From assembly GCA_944381085.1 (NCBI GenBank), contig CALWJX010000010.1:1-53293 (forward strand): DNA of 53,293 bases, read 5' to 3'. This DNA is from an uncultured Clostridia bacterium. Its GTDB lineage: Bacteria; Bacillota; Clostridia; Oscillospirales; CAG-272. Below are positions 16,395 through 28,221 of this stretch, piece after piece. The position numbers and the translations under genes are program-made. The notes below the pieces were generated by a model. That model saw nothing but the letters and a program-made list of their open reading frames with translations. It ran no database searches and had not been told where the DNA came from. Numbering within the stretch: position 1 is the first letter of the stretch; each line of letters starts with the position of its first letter.

Positions 16395-17846
16395 ATGGAC
16401 TTTTTTGAAGAAATAAGCGAAATATGGAATATGGTCAAGGACAGACTGAGACAAAAATTAAGCCAATCCGCGGTAGACCTTTGGTTCGGTGATATCTCCA
16501 TTGATTCCTTCTCCAACAACACACTTACTCTTTCTACCGCATCCGAATTCAAAAAGAAAATCATTACCGAAAAATACCTTTCAGACCTTGAAAATATTTT
16601 TGAAGAGCTGATGGGATTTCATATAAACATAAATATCATGTTTAACGGAATTCCCACAGATATAGAAAAATTAAAGCAGCAGATAAAACAGCCCGAGTCT
16701 TTCGATACCGATAAAAATTCAAAATACTCAGATATAACTTCGGAAAATGATCGCGACAGTTCTTCATTTCCTTTTCTGTCTTCAAACGATTCCGACACCA
16801 AACAAAACGTCATTCTCGGTTCTACCATGCCCACCGTCAACTTTGAATATACATTTGACAATTTTATCGTCGGTAATTCAAACAAGTTTGCCCACGCCGC
16901 GTGTGTAGCCGTAGCCGACAAACCCGCTCAGGACTACAATCCTCTTTTCATATACGGACCGAGCGGACTCGGAAAGACCCATTTGCTTTACGCGATTACA
17001 AATCAGATAAAAAGAAAAAATCCGTTTGCCAAAATTATTTATATAAAAGGCGAAGATTTTACAAATCAGATGATTGAAAGCTTGTCAAAATCCTCAATGT
17101 CAAAATTCAGAGACAAATACAGGACCTGCGATGTTCTCCTTATAGACGATATTCAGTTTATAGCCGGAAAAATTTCGACACAGGAAGAATTTTTCCACAC
17201 ATTCAACGCTCTGTTTGAGGACGGAAAACAGATAATACTCACCTCAGACCGTCCTCCGAAGGATATAAAAACACTTGAAGACAGACTTAAAACAAGATTT
17301 GAATGGGGGCTTATAGCAGATATACAGCCTCCCGACCTTGAGCTCAGAATAGCTATTTTTAAAAACAAAATCAAGCAGGCGGGAATTGAAGTACCCGATG
17401 AAGTAATCACATATCTTGCGGAGAATTTGCGCTCTCATATCAGGCAGATTGAAGGGGCGGTAAAAAAGCTGGTCGCAATCAAATTTCTCTCCGGAAAAGA
17501 AATAACAATGGACGTGGCAAAGGATTGTATGAATGAACTGCTTGGCGGTGACGAACCGGTAAACGTAACCGTCGATAAAATTTTCGCCGCGGTTGAAAAA
17601 AAATACGACGTCAAAAAAACCGACCTTACAGGAAAGACAAGAGTAAAAGAAGTTACAGACGCAAGGCATGTGGCAATTTACCTTATAAGAATCATTACGG
17701 AAATGTCTCTTCCGAATATAGGCAAGCTATTCAACAGAGACCACTCCACCGTTATGTCTTCTCTTGACAAGGTAGAAAAAAAACTGAACGGGTCAAAAAG
17801 CTTTGAATCCGAAATAAACGAACTTATAAAAGAGATAAGGGAATAA
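16395..17846 (+). CDS. dnaA: Chromosomal replication initiator DnaA
   Basis: 483 residues from ATG 16395, supported by AAAGGAT 10-11 bases upstream; the earlier ATG 16356 lacks a site. Domain I is at about 1-80 (ending before a variable Ser/Asp-rich linker, domain II). The AAA+ domain follows with Walker A GPSGLGKTH and Walker B LLIDDIQF. Domain IV near the C-terminus carries the DNA-binding signature DARHVAIYLIRIITEMSLPNIGKLFNRDHSTVMSS (split here by me only for reading). It binds DnaA boxes and melts the origin. rpmH, the usual upstream neighbour, is absent and a Sel1 protein stands there instead. Confidence 0.97.
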   Translation: MDFFEEISEIWNMVKDRLRQKLSQSAVDLWFGDISIDSFSNNTLTLSTASEFKKKIITEKYLSDLENIFEELMGFHININIMFNGIPTDIEKLKQQIKQPESFDTDKNSKYSDITSENDRDSSSFPFLSSNDSDTKQNVILGSTMPTVNFEYTFDNFIVGNSNKFAHAACVAVADKPAQDYNPLFIYGPSGLGKTHLLYAITNQIKRKNPFAKIIYIKGEDFTNQMIESLSKSSMSKFRDKYRTCDVLLIDDIQFIAGKISTQEEFFHTFNALFEDGKQIILTSDRPPKDIKTLEDRLKTRFEWGLIADIQPPDLELRIAIFKNKIKQAGIEVPDEVITYLAENLRSHIRQIEGAVKKLVAIKFLSGKEITMDVAKDCMNELLGGDEPVNVTVDKIFAAVEKKYDVKKTDLTGKTRVKEVTDARHVAIYLIRIITEMSLPNIGKLFNRDHSTVMSSLDKVEKKLNGSKSFESEINELIKEIRE

Positions 17847-18358
17847 CTTTTCCACATACTTTCAAAAAAAAATTACTTTTAAAAAAAACGACAATTTATA
17901 ATTTCAAAAGTTTTTCACAACTTTTACGACTGTGGAAAAATACCCCGTATAATAAAAAAACGTTATATTGCAAAACCATACCTATTTTTTATTCATGCAC
18001 CGTGCTTTCAGAATGTTTTTCAATAAATTTACCGCCGGATTTCTACAGGAAAGCTAAATAAAATCTTCTTTTGAAATCAAGGAAACGCAGAAATTTCCAC
18101 AGAAAAAATTCCCTTATTATTACTTCTGCTGTCTTTCGTACATTCATAATTCACGCTTTCTTTCAGTCCGCGTACCCGAAATTGACATAAATCCGATTTC
18201 ACCCAAATATAACTGAATTGAGACGTCACCCGCCTAAATATAACGCGGTTCCGCTTGATTTTTTTACGTGGGAGGTCTCCCACTTAATAACAGAATGACG
18301 GGCTTAGCCCAAAATTGAACAGATCAATATAAATCCACTGACAAAACGGAGGTCATAA
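17847..18358. other. Probable origin region oriC between dnaA and dnaN
   Basis: A roughly 510-base spacer with no gene. DnaA-box-like 9-mers related to TTATCCACA: TTTTCCACA at 17848-17856, TTTTTCACA at 17911-17919, TTTTCCACA on the minus strand at 17931-17939, and ATTTCCACA at 18093-18101. Between the first two is an almost pure A/T run (17857-17910) that could be the unwinding element, as in the dnaA-dnaN spacer of Bacillus. The far part holds a GTGGGAG/CTCCCAC hairpin (18268-18283) and a dispersed-repeat copy. GC skew on the plus strand changes sign across this area. Confidence 0.6.
18207..18302 (+). repeat. Dispersed non-coding repeat, copy A
   Basis: The segment starting ATATAACTGAATTGAGACGTC and running through CCGCCTAAA (18207-18238), followed by GAATGACGGG (18293-18302), resembles an inverted copy at 36263-36308. 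About four in five bases match in the 30-base core. Copy A has an extra 50-60 bases with a hairpin between the two blocks. Confidence 0.45.
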
Positions 18359-19516
18359 ATGAAAATAACATTTAACAGACAACAAATATGCAATGCGGTT
18401 TCACCGCTTATGTCTGCCGTTTCGGGAAAAAGCACACTCACCGCTGCCGACGGTATTCTGATAGAGGCAAAATTTCCCGATATATGCACACTTACAACCT
18501 TTGACCTTGAAAAGGGCATAAGGCTTACCGTAAACGCCAAAGTTGAAGAGGAAGGCTCATATATAATAAACGCGCACAAATTCAATCAGACTATCAGAGT
18601 CATGGACGGAGAAGAGATAGCTCTTACGGTAGATGACAAGCTTTGCGCCACTTTTGAAAGCGGAAGATCCTCACATAAAACCGGTTCGCTTAAAGCACAG
18701 GATTTTCCCGAAATACCGAGGCTGACATCCGAAAAAGGCTTTGTCGTAAACCAGTCGGTTCTCAAAAACATGCTGTCAAAAGTAGCTTACGCAATGGGTA
18801 TTAACGACCCCAGGCCAATGCTTAACGGATGTTACATCAGAACTATAAAAGATACTCTGAGCCTTGTTACCTGCGATACTTTCAAGCTCGCGGTATGCTC
18901 ATGCAAAACAAAGTTTGACAGTATTGAAGGAGAAGAAAGCGATAAAAATACGGACTTTTCCTTTATTGTTCCCGTAAAGTCGGTAAACGAGCTTATAAAG
19001 CTTTTGTCGGATGACGAAGAGAAAAAAGCAACAGTCTACATGAGTCACAAAAACATTGTTATTGATTTGGACGGAATTGTGTTTTTCTCGCGGCTTATAA
19101 CCGGGGATTACCTCGACTATGAAAGAGTTATAATAAAGAATCACAAAATTTTTGTTCAGACAGATAAGCAGAGGCTTTTGTCGGCGCTTGAAAGAGCGGC
19201 GCTCATTACCGAAGAGAGAATAGTGGGAAGCGTTCGTTCAAATGTTAAACTTGAAATATGCAAAAACATACTAAAAGTTTCGGCCGTGTCGTCCTCGGGA
19301 AGCATTTACGATGAGGTTGAGATAGAACATACCGGTGAGGACCTGTCAATATCTTTCAACAACAGATTCCTTATGGACAGCGTAAAAGCCTGCAGCGCGG
19401 AAAAAATCAGAATAGCACTTTCCTCCAAATTTACAAGTGTGAATATCGAACCTGCACAAAAAGATGAGGATAATGAGGAGCTTTTCATGCTGCTACCGGT
19501 AAGAACAAAAGACTGA
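18359..19516 (+). CDS. dnaN: DNA polymerase III beta sliding clamp
   Basis: 385 residues, slightly above the usual 365-380. Begins MKITFNRQQICNAVSPLMSAVSG, as expected for the first of three clamp domains, and ends with MLLPVRTKD, close to the conserved C-terminal M-P-R motif. Acts as ring-shaped processivity factor for replication and as a hub for repair proteins. GGAGG precedes the ATG. It is separated from recF by only 26 bases; the small S4-domain gene (yaaA) that often lies between dnaN and recF is missing. Confidence 0.95.
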   Translation: MKITFNRQQICNAVSPLMSAVSGKSTLTAADGILIEAKFPDICTLTTFDLEKGIRLTVNAKVEEEGSYIINAHKFNQTIRVMDGEEIALTVDDKLCATFESGRSSHKTGSLKAQDFPEIPRLTSEKGFVVNQSVLKNMLSKVAYAMGINDPRPMLNGCYIRTIKDTLSLVTCDTFKLAVCSCKTKFDSIEGEESDKNTDFSFIVPVKSVNELIKLLSDDEEKKATVYMSHKNIVIDLDGIVFFSRLITGDYLDYERVIIKNHKIFVQTDKQRLLSALERAALITEERIVGSVRSNVKLEICKNILKVSAVSSSGSIYDEVEIEHTGEDLSISFNNRFLMDSVKACSAEKIRIALSSKFTSVNIEPAQKDEDNEELFMLLPVRTKD

Positions 19517-19542
19517 GCGTATGATTATCATGGGGAATGTAA

Positions 19543-20679
19543 ATGAATTGCAGGAGAATTTACGTAGAAAATTTCAGAAATATTGAAAGCGCCGATTTGA
19601 CTTTTTCTCCTGAGATAAACATCCTCCAAGGAGATAACGCGCAGGGAAAGACTAACATGCTCGAGGCTGTCTATCTTACCGCTCTGGGCAGAAGCTTCAG
19701 ACAGGCAGGCGACAATGAAATGATTGAATTCGGTAAGGACAGTTGTTTTATAAGCAACACATACTGTGACTCTGTGAGAGAAATGAATATAAAGATAAAT
19801 TTGTTTGCCGGAAAAAAACAGAAAGCAATAGAGCATAACGGATTGAAAGTGAACAGAATTTCGGAAATAGTGGGAGCTTTTAAAGTAATTATTTTCTGTC
19901 CCGAACACTTGTCGCTGATAAAAGAGGGACCGTCTCTGAGACGCGCGTTTTTTGATGTGGCTTTGTCCCAGATAAGACCGGTATATATAAACGCGCTTCA
20001 AAGGTACAACGCGGTGCTCAGAGAACGAAATACACTGCTAAAAAACGCAATCCAATCCAAGGAAAATTTTGACGGTACAATAGATATATGGTCTGAGCAG
20101 CTTGCAAAGGAAGCCGCGTTTATAACAGTCAGCAGAGTAAAATATCTGAAAATGATACAGACTTACGCTTCCGAATGCTTCAGAGATATGACGTCGGACA
20201 GAGAAAAACCTGAATTTGTCTATATGTCGTCATCCGGACTCAAAGAAGAGGAATGTACAGACGAAAATTTGTGCAGACAAAGGTATTCGGAGCTATATAA
20301 CGGTCGTCATGAGCGTGAAATTGCCGCAGGAGCCACTTTGTGGGGAATTCATAAGGATGATATAGATATATCGCTTAACGGCAGCAAAGCGAGATTTTAC
20401 TGCTCTCAGGGGCAGCAGCGTTCTCTGGCGCTGTCTATGAAAATAGCCGAGGGAGAGATAATAAAGCGACTTTGCGGAGGGGATTACCCGGTATTTTTAT
20501 TGGACGATGTTTTTTCCGAGCTTGACAGAAGCAGAAGAGAGTATCTTTTGTCCAGTATAAAAAACAAGCAGGTAATTTTAACTTCATGCGAGCTCTCCAA
20601 TATTTCTGATACCGCAAAGATTTCAAATTCTGAGTTAATATCAGTGAAAAACGGAGTTTTTACCCGAATAAAAAATTAG
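19543..20679 (+). CDS. recF: DNA replication and repair protein RecF
   Basis: 378 residues. ABC/SMC-type ATPase: Walker A is GDNAQGKTNMLEA near residue 28-40, the signature motif is SQGQQRSLALSMKIAE, and Walker B is PVFLLDDVFSELD. RecF loads RecA onto gapped DNA with RecO and RecR. The start codon follows a GGGGAATG stretch. In the dnaN-recF-remB-gyrB series the genes are tightly spaced and probably form one transcript. Confidence 0.96.
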   Translation: MNCRRIYVENFRNIESADLTFSPEINILQGDNAQGKTNMLEAVYLTALGRSFRQAGDNEMIEFGKDSCFISNTYCDSVREMNIKINLFAGKKQKAIEHNGLKVNRISEIVGAFKVIIFCPEHLSLIKEGPSLRRAFFDVALSQIRPVYINALQRYNAVLRERNTLLKNAIQSKENFDGTIDIWSEQLAKEAAFITVSRVKYLKMIQTYASECFRDMTSDREKPEFVYMSSSGLKEEECTDENLCRQRYSELYNGRHEREIAAGATLWGIHKDDIDISLNGSKARFYCSQGQQRSLALSMKIAEGEIIKRLCGGDYPVFLLDDVFSELDRSRREYLLSSIKNKQVILTSCELSNISDTAKISNSELISVKNGVFTRIKN

Positions 20680-20702
20680 ATATCTTGGAAAAGAGATAAA
20701 AC

Positions 20703-20975
20703 ATGTACCTTCATGTAGGAAACAGTAAAAATATAAGAATAAAGGATATTGTGGGAATATTTGACGCGGACAACGCGACAGTTTCCCAGATAACGAGAAA
20801 ATATCTTTCAAACGCCGAAAAAAAGGGAAAAGTTGTATCGGCAAAGGATGAGGTGCCGAAATCTTTTGTACTGTATAAGGAAAACGGACAATATACAATA
20901 TGTTTTTCACAGCTTTCAACGTCGGCTTTGATAGGAAGGCTTAACAGGCTAAACGAGCAGGATTTTGAAATATAA
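20703..20975 (+). CDS. remB: Extracellular matrix regulator RemB (DUF370)
   Basis: 90 residues starting MYLHVGNSKNIRIKDIVGIFD, the typical beginning of the DUF370/RemB (YaaB) family, which is almost always found between recF and gyrB in Firmicutes. RemA/RemB proteins are linked to biofilm matrix gene control in Bacillus; the biochemical role of RemB is less clear. A weak AAAAGAGA sequence lies upstream of the ATG. About 70 bases separate it from gyrB. Confidence 0.88.
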   Translation: MYLHVGNSKNIRIKDIVGIFDADNATVSQITRKYLSNAEKKGKVVSAKDEVPKSFVLYKENGQYTICFSQLSTSALIGRLNRLNEQDFEI

Positions 20976-21009
20976 AAAATATAAATTTAAATAAAAACAG
21001 ACATTTTGA

Positions 21010-22995
<1,986 letters not shown>

Positions 22996-23396
22996 TTAAA
23001 ACCAAATCTCTCACATAAAAAGCAAGCGACGCTTAATTTTTTTCAGTGGAAAATATATCTTTCAGCCGAAGAAATTGTATAACCGGGCTTTATCTTTTAT
23101 TGAATGTTTTAATAACAGCATAAATGTGAAAAAAGAGTTTTATATTCGGAAAAAATGTGGAAAACATGATGCCTTAGAAAATTATTAAGTGTTTTTCCAC
23201 ATGCATGTATAAAAAAGTACGGTGAATTTTACTCTGAGGGGTAAATGAAAATTATAGGCTTGTTTTTTAATTTTCGGTAATTTTTCAACATGCAAAAGTT
23301 GGTTTTTGTTTGAAAAAAAGTTTTCCACAGATTGTTGATAAGTATGTTGAAAACATTTTTTAAGCTGATTTTAAAGCGGCAAAAGGAAGTAAAATC
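22996..23396. other. Second DnaA-box cluster, gyrB-mreC spacer
   Basis: A 400-base AT-rich spacer without a gene. DnaA-box-like sites: TTTTTCACA (minus, 23125-23133), TTTTCCACA (minus, 23156-23164), TTTTCCACA (23193-23201), TTTTCAACA (23282-23290), TTTTCCACA (23321-23329), TTATCAACA (minus, 23333-23341) and TTTTCAACA (minus, 23345-23353). Seven related sites in about 230 bases is far denser than elsewhere in the window. This could be the origin itself or a second box array acting with the dnaA-dnaN spacer. Confidence 0.55.
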
Positions 23397-24278
23397 ATGA
23401 AATATTTTAAAAATAAATTTTTTATTGTGTTATTTGCCGCCGCAACAGTTCTGATTATCTTTACAACAGTGTTTTCGGCGATGGGGCTGCAGAATCAGCT
23501 GAAAAATTTTTTCAATACCTTGGCGACTCCTGTCAGGTGGTGTGTTTCCGAAATAAAGGAAGCCTTTGAAGGCTTCGGTGAATATTTTTCAGATATGGAT
23601 TCCCTGATAGAGGAAAACGGTAAGCTGAAAGAAGAAATACAAAGCCTTGAGGACAGGCTTAACGAGGCGATAATAGCCGAGGAAGAAAACGAAAGGCTGA
23701 AAGAGTATCTTGAAGTCAAAAGAATATACAACGATTACAAATTTACGGACGCTTTGGTTATAGGACATGAAGCCGAAAATTATATGACAATAATAACCTT
23801 GAACCGCGGAACGGGAGACGGTATTGAAATAGGTATGCCGGTAATTACATCATCGGGCGTTGTAGGTTCCGTATGCGAGGTAGGGTACAGTTGGTGCAAA
23901 GTCAGAACCGTTATAGAAGCAAGCGCGTCTGTGGGAGCTTATGTTTCAAGAAGCGGTGAAGTCGGAATTATACAGGGTGACATAAGCTATAAGGAAAGCG
24001 GACTTTGCAGGCTTGAATATCTTGATGAAGACGCGGATGTAGAGGTAGGAGACCTGATATACACAAGCGGGACAGGAAGCGTGTATCCGAGAGGCTTGCC
24101 TATAGGAGAAGTCGTTTCAGTAGGAGTAAACGAGTACACAAGAACCAAATATGCCGAGGTCAGAGTTTTTTCGGAGCTTGACAATCTGAAATATGTTATG
24201 ATAGTTACCGAGTTTGAAATTTACAGTGAGGAAGAGAGTCTGACGCAGGAAAATTTAAATAAAAACGGTTATGAGTAA
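23397..24278 (+). CDS. mreC: Rod shape-determining protein MreC
   Basis: 293 residues. One N-terminal membrane anchor (about 8-28), then a coiled coil (about 65-105, Glu/Lys/Leu-rich), then the double beta-barrel domain with the family's LNRGTGDGIEIGMPVIT and GVVGSVCEVG motifs. It acts on the outer face of the membrane, linking MreB-directed elongation to peptidoglycan synthases. AAAGGAAG precedes the ATG, and the stop overlaps the mreD start by 8 bases. The location between gyrB and gyrA is unusual, as mreBCD normally sits with radC or minCD. Confidence 0.9.
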   Translation: MKYFKNKFFIVLFAAATVLIIFTTVFSAMGLQNQLKNFFNTLATPVRWCVSEIKEAFEGFGEYFSDMDSLIEENGKLKEEIQSLEDRLNEAIIAEEENERLKEYLEVKRIYNDYKFTDALVIGHEAENYMTIITLNRGTGDGIEIGMPVITSSGVVGSVCEVGYSWCKVRTVIEASASVGAYVSRSGEVGIIQGDISYKESGLCRLEYLDEDADVEVGDLIYTSGTGSVYPRGLPIGEVVSVGVNEYTRTKYAEVRVFSELDNLKYVMIVTEFEIYSEEESLTQENLNKNGYE

Positions 24279-24828
24279 GATAAAAACAGTAAGCCGTACG
24301 GAACTTAGAGAAAAAAATAAAGCCGCGGGGAAAAAATTAATTGCGGGAGCATCGGTATATGTAATCGTTACAATTATTCTGGCGGTCATACAAACCTGCG
24401 GATTTGAATTATTCGGCTGTTCTATAGCTTTTATTCTTTCGCTTGTGTGTTCGGTAGGCTTTGTGTTCGGTGAGAAGGAAGGAGCCGCGTTGGGACTTTT
24501 CGGAGGCTTTGTGTGCGATTGCCTCGGAACTGTCGGATTTTCGATATTGCCGCTGTTTTATATGCTGTGCGGATATATCTGCGGAATTATGATAAAGTGG
24601 TTTCTTTCACGCAATCTCCCATCTTTTGTGATCTACTGTCTGATAGTCGGAATTCTGAGAGAAGGAGTCACTTTTCTGTATTACATGCTTTATTCCGAAA
24701 ATTTCGGTTTTTTTGAAACGGTTATAAAAGTACTTATTCCCGAATATTTCGCGTTTGTTTTATTTTCGCCTTTAATGTATTTGTTATCGGTTTTAATAAA
24801 AAGAATTCTTATGCGCAATCGTAAATAA
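24271..24828 (+). CDS. mreD: Rod shape-determining protein MreD
   Basis: 185 residues with about five hydrophobic membrane segments after a basic cytoplasmic start (MSKIKTVSRTELREKNK). Low sequence identity is normal for MreD; the call rests on the overlap with mreC, the length and the segment GEKEGAALGLFGGFVCDCLG, which resembles the conserved G..-G...G...D motif. It partners MreC in the cell elongation complex. A penicillin-binding protein 2 gene, frequent downstream, is absent; gyrA follows instead after 21 bases. Confidence 0.8.
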   Translation: MSKIKTVSRTELREKNKAAGKKLIAGASVYVIVTIILAVIQTCGFELFGCSIAFILSLVCSVGFVFGEKEGAALGLFGGFVCDCLGTVGFSILPLFYMLCGYICGIMIKWFLSRNLPSFVIYCLIVGILREGVTFLYYMLYSENFGFFETVIKVLIPEYFAFVLFSPLMYLLSVLIKRILMRNRK

Positions 24829-24849
24829 AGAAAGGACAAATCCAAAAAA

Positions 24850-27444
24850 ATGGAAAATAATAAGCACGACGACGATGTGTACCTTTTTGAAAATCAGAAA
24901 ATTGTCGATATAAATATGGAGAAGGAGGTTAAAAAATCCTTCATAGAGTATTCAATGTCGGTAATAATGTCAAGAGCGCTCCCCGATGTCAGAGACGGAA
25001 TGAAGCCGGGACAGAGAAGAGTTATTTACGCCATGTATGAAGATCATCTGACACATGACAAGCCCTTCAGAAAATCCGCGACGACCGTCGGTAATGTTCT
25101 CGGACGTTATCATCCTCACGGAGACAGCTCCGTATATGGGACAATGGTCAGGATGGCTCAGCCGTTTTCGCTGAGGTATCCTCTCATCGAAGGGCACGGA
25201 AATTTCGGATCGGTTGACGGGGACCCTCCGGCGGCTTACCGTTATACGGAGGCAAGACTTGACAGAATCGCGGATGAAATGACAAGAGACCTTGAAAAAG
25301 AGGTTGTGGAATTTCAGCCGAATTTTGACAACAGACTGAAAGAACCTGTTGTCCTTCCGTCACGTTTTCCTAATTTTCTGGTAAACGGGTCTGTCGGAAT
25401 AGCCGTGGGTATGGCTACGAATGTACCCCCGCACAATTTGGGGGAGGTAATTGACGGAACCATATACAGAATGGAAAATCCCGAATGTTCGATTGCCGAT
25501 CTTATGCAGTTTATAAAAGGACCGGATTTTCCGACATACGCGACGATATACGGAACAAGCGGGATACTTGAAGCCTATATGACCGGAAAAGGCAGGGTAA
25601 ACGTCAGGGCAAAGGCAGAGGTAGAGGAAGATCACCACAGAATTATTATTACCGAAATTCCTTATATGGTAAATAAATCTCTTCTGTGCGAGTCCATAGC
25701 TTCGCTTGTCAAGGAAAAGAGAATAGAAGGAATTACGGAGCTGCGCGACGAATCCGGAAGAGACGGCATGAGAATAGTCGTCGAATACAGAAGGGACGCC
25801 AACGGTCAGATAATACTTAATCAGTTATATAAGTTCACACAGCTTCAGGATACCTGCGCCATAAATATGCTTGCGGTTGTCGGTCAGGAACCCAAGGTGC
25901 TGAACCTTGCGCAGATACTTGATTATTATATAGCTCATCAGGAGTCGGTAATAAGAAAAAGAACTGAATTTGACCTCGAAAAGGCAAAGGCAAGGGCTCA
26001 TATATTTGAGGGATATAAGATAGCGCTTGACAATATAGATGAAATTGTCCAGATAATGAAGACCTCTCCGTCCATACCGGCGTCGAAACAGACGCTTATG
26101 GAAAGATTCGGGCTTACGGATATTCAGGCTCAGGCAATTGTGGAAATGACTCTCGGCAGGCTTACCGGCATGGAGAGACAGAAAATCGAGGATGAGATAG
26201 AAAGATTGCATAAACTTATAGCCGAGCTTGAGGGTATTCTTGCGGACGAGGGAAAGATAAAGGAAATTATAAAGACAGAGATGCTTGAAATAAAAGAAAA
26301 ATACGGCGACGAGAGAAGGACTAAAATCGAAGCCGCCGAGGACGAAATAGTTCTTGAAGACCTGATAGAAAAGCATAACTGTGTAATAACTCTTACTCAT
26401 GCCGGATATATAAAGAGACTTCCCGCGGACACTTACTCCTCGCAAAGAAGAGGAGGCAAGGGAATCAGCGCGATGTCAACAAGAGAAGAAGATTTTGTCG
26501 AAATTGTGTCCGCGGTGCACAGTCATTCCACAATAATGTTCTTTACCAACAAGGGCAGAGTTCAGACCATGAGGGCGTTCCGTATACCTGAGGCGTCGAG
26601 AACCGCAAAGGGAACCAATATCGTAAATCTGCTTGAGCTTTCGCAGGGAGAAATGGTAACCTCGCTTATAAGCGTAGAGGAATTTTCGGATGAAGAATAT
26701 CTGACAATGGTGACAAAGCGAGGTATAATTAAAAAGACCTTGCTTTCGGAATACGAATATCAGCGAAAGGGCGGTAAAATCGCGATAAATCTTGACGATG
26801 ACGACGAATTGCTTTTCGTAAATAAAACTGAAGGAGATAATGAGCTGATTATTGCCACCAGAGAGGGTAATGCCGTAAGGTTTGACGAGAGAAATGTCCG
26901 TCCTATGGGAAGGGCCGCGAGAGGAGTCAGAGGTATTTCTCTCAGAGGAGAGGACTGCGTGGTGGGAGTCGCGATAGTGCAGGATGATAAAAAACTCATA
27001 TCCATAACCGAAAACGGGTACGGAAAGAAAACCGAATTTGAAGACTTCAGACTTATGAAAAACAGGGGAGGATTCGGGGTAATCTGCCACAACGTAAACG
27101 AAAAGACCGGAAAGCTTGCCGGTATACTTTCGGTTGACGACAATGACGATATCATGCTGATTACCGACAGCGGAATAATTATCAGGACTCCCGCGAAAGA
27201 TATTTCCACGTATTCGAGAAGCGCTTCGGGTGTAATTGTTATGAGACTTGAAGATTCTCAGAAGATTGTAAATATCACAAAAGTGGCGCGAGAAGAGGAC
27301 TCGGAGGAAGCAGAATCGGAAGACGCACAGTCCGACGAGGTTTCTGAGGACATAATTATTGAAGATAATAGCCGGTCAGACACGGAAGATGAATTATCCG
27401 ACGCCGGTATAACCGAACCGCAGTCCGATGACGACGATATCTGA
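24850..27444 (+). CDS. gyrA: DNA gyrase subunit A
   Basis: 864 residues. The winged-helix/tower domain contains the catalytic tyrosine in [11 protein letters not shown], and the GyrA-box QRRGGKG in the C-terminal beta-pinwheel identifies gyrase rather than topoisomerase IV. The C-terminus ends in an acidic Glu/Asp/Ser tail of about 50 residues. In the quinolone-resistance region the sequence is [17 protein letters not shown]: Ser93 corresponds to E. coli Ser83, but Gly97 (codon GGG at 25138) stands where E. coli has Asp87, and the usual alternative is Glu. It is 21 bases after mreD, so gyrA may be co-transcribed with the mre pair. Confidence 0.97.
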   Translation: MENNKHDDDVYLFENQKIVDINMEKEVKKSFIEYSMSVIMSRALPDVRDGMKPGQRRVIYAMYEDHLTHDKPFRKSATTVGNVLGRYHPHGDSSVYGTMVRMAQPFSLRYPLIEGHGNFGSVDGDPPAAYRYTEARLDRIADEMTRDLEKEVVEFQPNFDNRLKEPVVLPSRFPNFLVNGSVGIAVGMATNVPPHNLGEVIDGTIYRMENPECSIADLMQFIKGPDFPTYATIYGTSGILEAYMTGKGRVNVRAKAEVEEDHHRIIITEIPYMVNKSLLCESIASLVKEKRIEGITELRDESGRDGMRIVVEYRRDANGQIILNQLYKFTQLQDTCAINMLAVVGQEPKVLNLAQILDYYIAHQESVIRKRTEFDLEKAKARAHIFEGYKIALDNIDEIVQIMKTSPSIPASKQTLMERFGLTDIQAQAIVEMTLGRLTGMERQKIEDEIERLHKLIAELEGILADEGKIKEIIKTEMLEIKEKYGDERRTKIEAAEDEIVLEDLIEKHNCVITLTHAGYIKRLPADTYSSQRRGGKGISAMSTREEDFVEIVSAVHSHSTIMFFTNKGRVQTMRAFRIPEASRTAKGTNIVNLLELSQGEMVTSLISVEEFSDEEYLTMVTKRGIIKKTLLSEYEYQRKGGKIAINLDDDDELLFVNKTEGDNELIIATREGNAVRFDERNVRPMGRAARGVRGISLRGEDCVVGVAIVQDDKKLISITENGYGKKTEFEDFRLMKNRGGFGVICHNVNEKTGKLAGILSVDDNDDIMLITDSGIIIRTPAKDISTYSRSASGVIVMRLEDSQKIVNITKVAREEDSEEAESEDAQSDEVSEDIIIEDNSRSDTEDELSDAGITEPQSDDDDI

Positions 27445-27461
27445 TTTATAAGGTGAATTTA

Positions 27462-28103
27462 ATGAAAAAGAAAAAAAACAAAAAAAGTAAAATTATAACC
27501 GTATTGTCCTTGTTGGTGCTTTTTTCTGTTTTATGTGTTTCATTGTCATCCTGCGGGGGAAAAGCGCCGGAGCTGGAAAGCGTGTACGACAGGTTTGTAT
27601 ACCTGATTGAGGAATCAAAAGAAATAAATCAGCTTTTTTTCGGAGTAGGAGAGCCAACCTATAAGCGCGACTCAAATATTTCGGATAAAAAAATGATTTA
27701 TCAGGGTCTTGGTCAGTCACAGTACGAGTATTTTATGGAAAACTCAAAGTTTCTCACGGTTGATATGATGAAGACCGCCGCCGAAAAAGTTTATTCGGAC
27801 GAATATATAGCGTCTGTTTACGAAACGGCGTTTGACGGGGTTTCCTTGGACGGCGGAGTAGCGTATGTCAGATATTATGAAGACGCGGACTGGATTTATC
27901 AGAGCACATATGTCACTCCTCTGATTGAAAACGAACGGCTGTATGACTATTCCTCAATGGAAATAGTCAAGCCCAGCAATGCTTCATATGTCAATGTGCA
28001 AATAGACTCTTATACTTTGAATGACCCGGAAAATGTAAGTACTATCACGCTTTCTTTTATATACGAAAACGGTAACTGGTATCTTGACACCCCGACTTAT
28101 TGA
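27462..28103 (+). CDS. Putative lipoprotein of unknown function
   Basis: 213 residues from ATG 27462 (AAGGTG upstream; the GTG at 27453 is part of that site). A strongly basic start (MKKKKNKKSK), hydrophobic core and lipobox LSSC with Cys31 predict a membrane-anchored exported lipoprotein. The mature part is acidic and Tyr-rich with no motif I know. It follows gyrA by 17 bases and ends at a terminator, so it may be the last gene of the mre-gyrA unit. Confidence 0.75.
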   Translation: MKKKKNKKSKIITVLSLLVLFSVLCVSLSSCGGKAPELESVYDRFVYLIEESKEINQLFFGVGEPTYKRDSNISDKKMIYQGLGQSQYEYFMENSKFLTVDMMKTAAEKVYSDEYIASVYETAFDGVSLDGGVAYVRYYEDADWIYQSTYVTPLIENERLYDYSSMEIVKPSNASYVNVQIDSYTLNDPENVSTITLSFIYENGNWYLDTPTY

Positions 28104-28172
28104 AAAATTTAATCAAAACTGTATTTAACCGATAAAGTGAACAATAAAAATAAAATAAGAAAAAATTTTTTT

Positions 28173-28221
28173 GGGCTGAGCCATTTGCTTAATTAAAAGC
28201 TTTTGACTCAGCCCATTTTTT
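28173..28221. terminator. Terminator between convergent transcripts
   Basis: GGGCTGAG (28173-28180) pairs with CTCAGCCC (28207-28214), with an AAGCTTTT inner stem, followed by ATTTTTTATTT on the plus strand and preceded by an A-run, so it can also act on the minus strand for the aldo/keto reductase operon. Confidence 0.8.
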
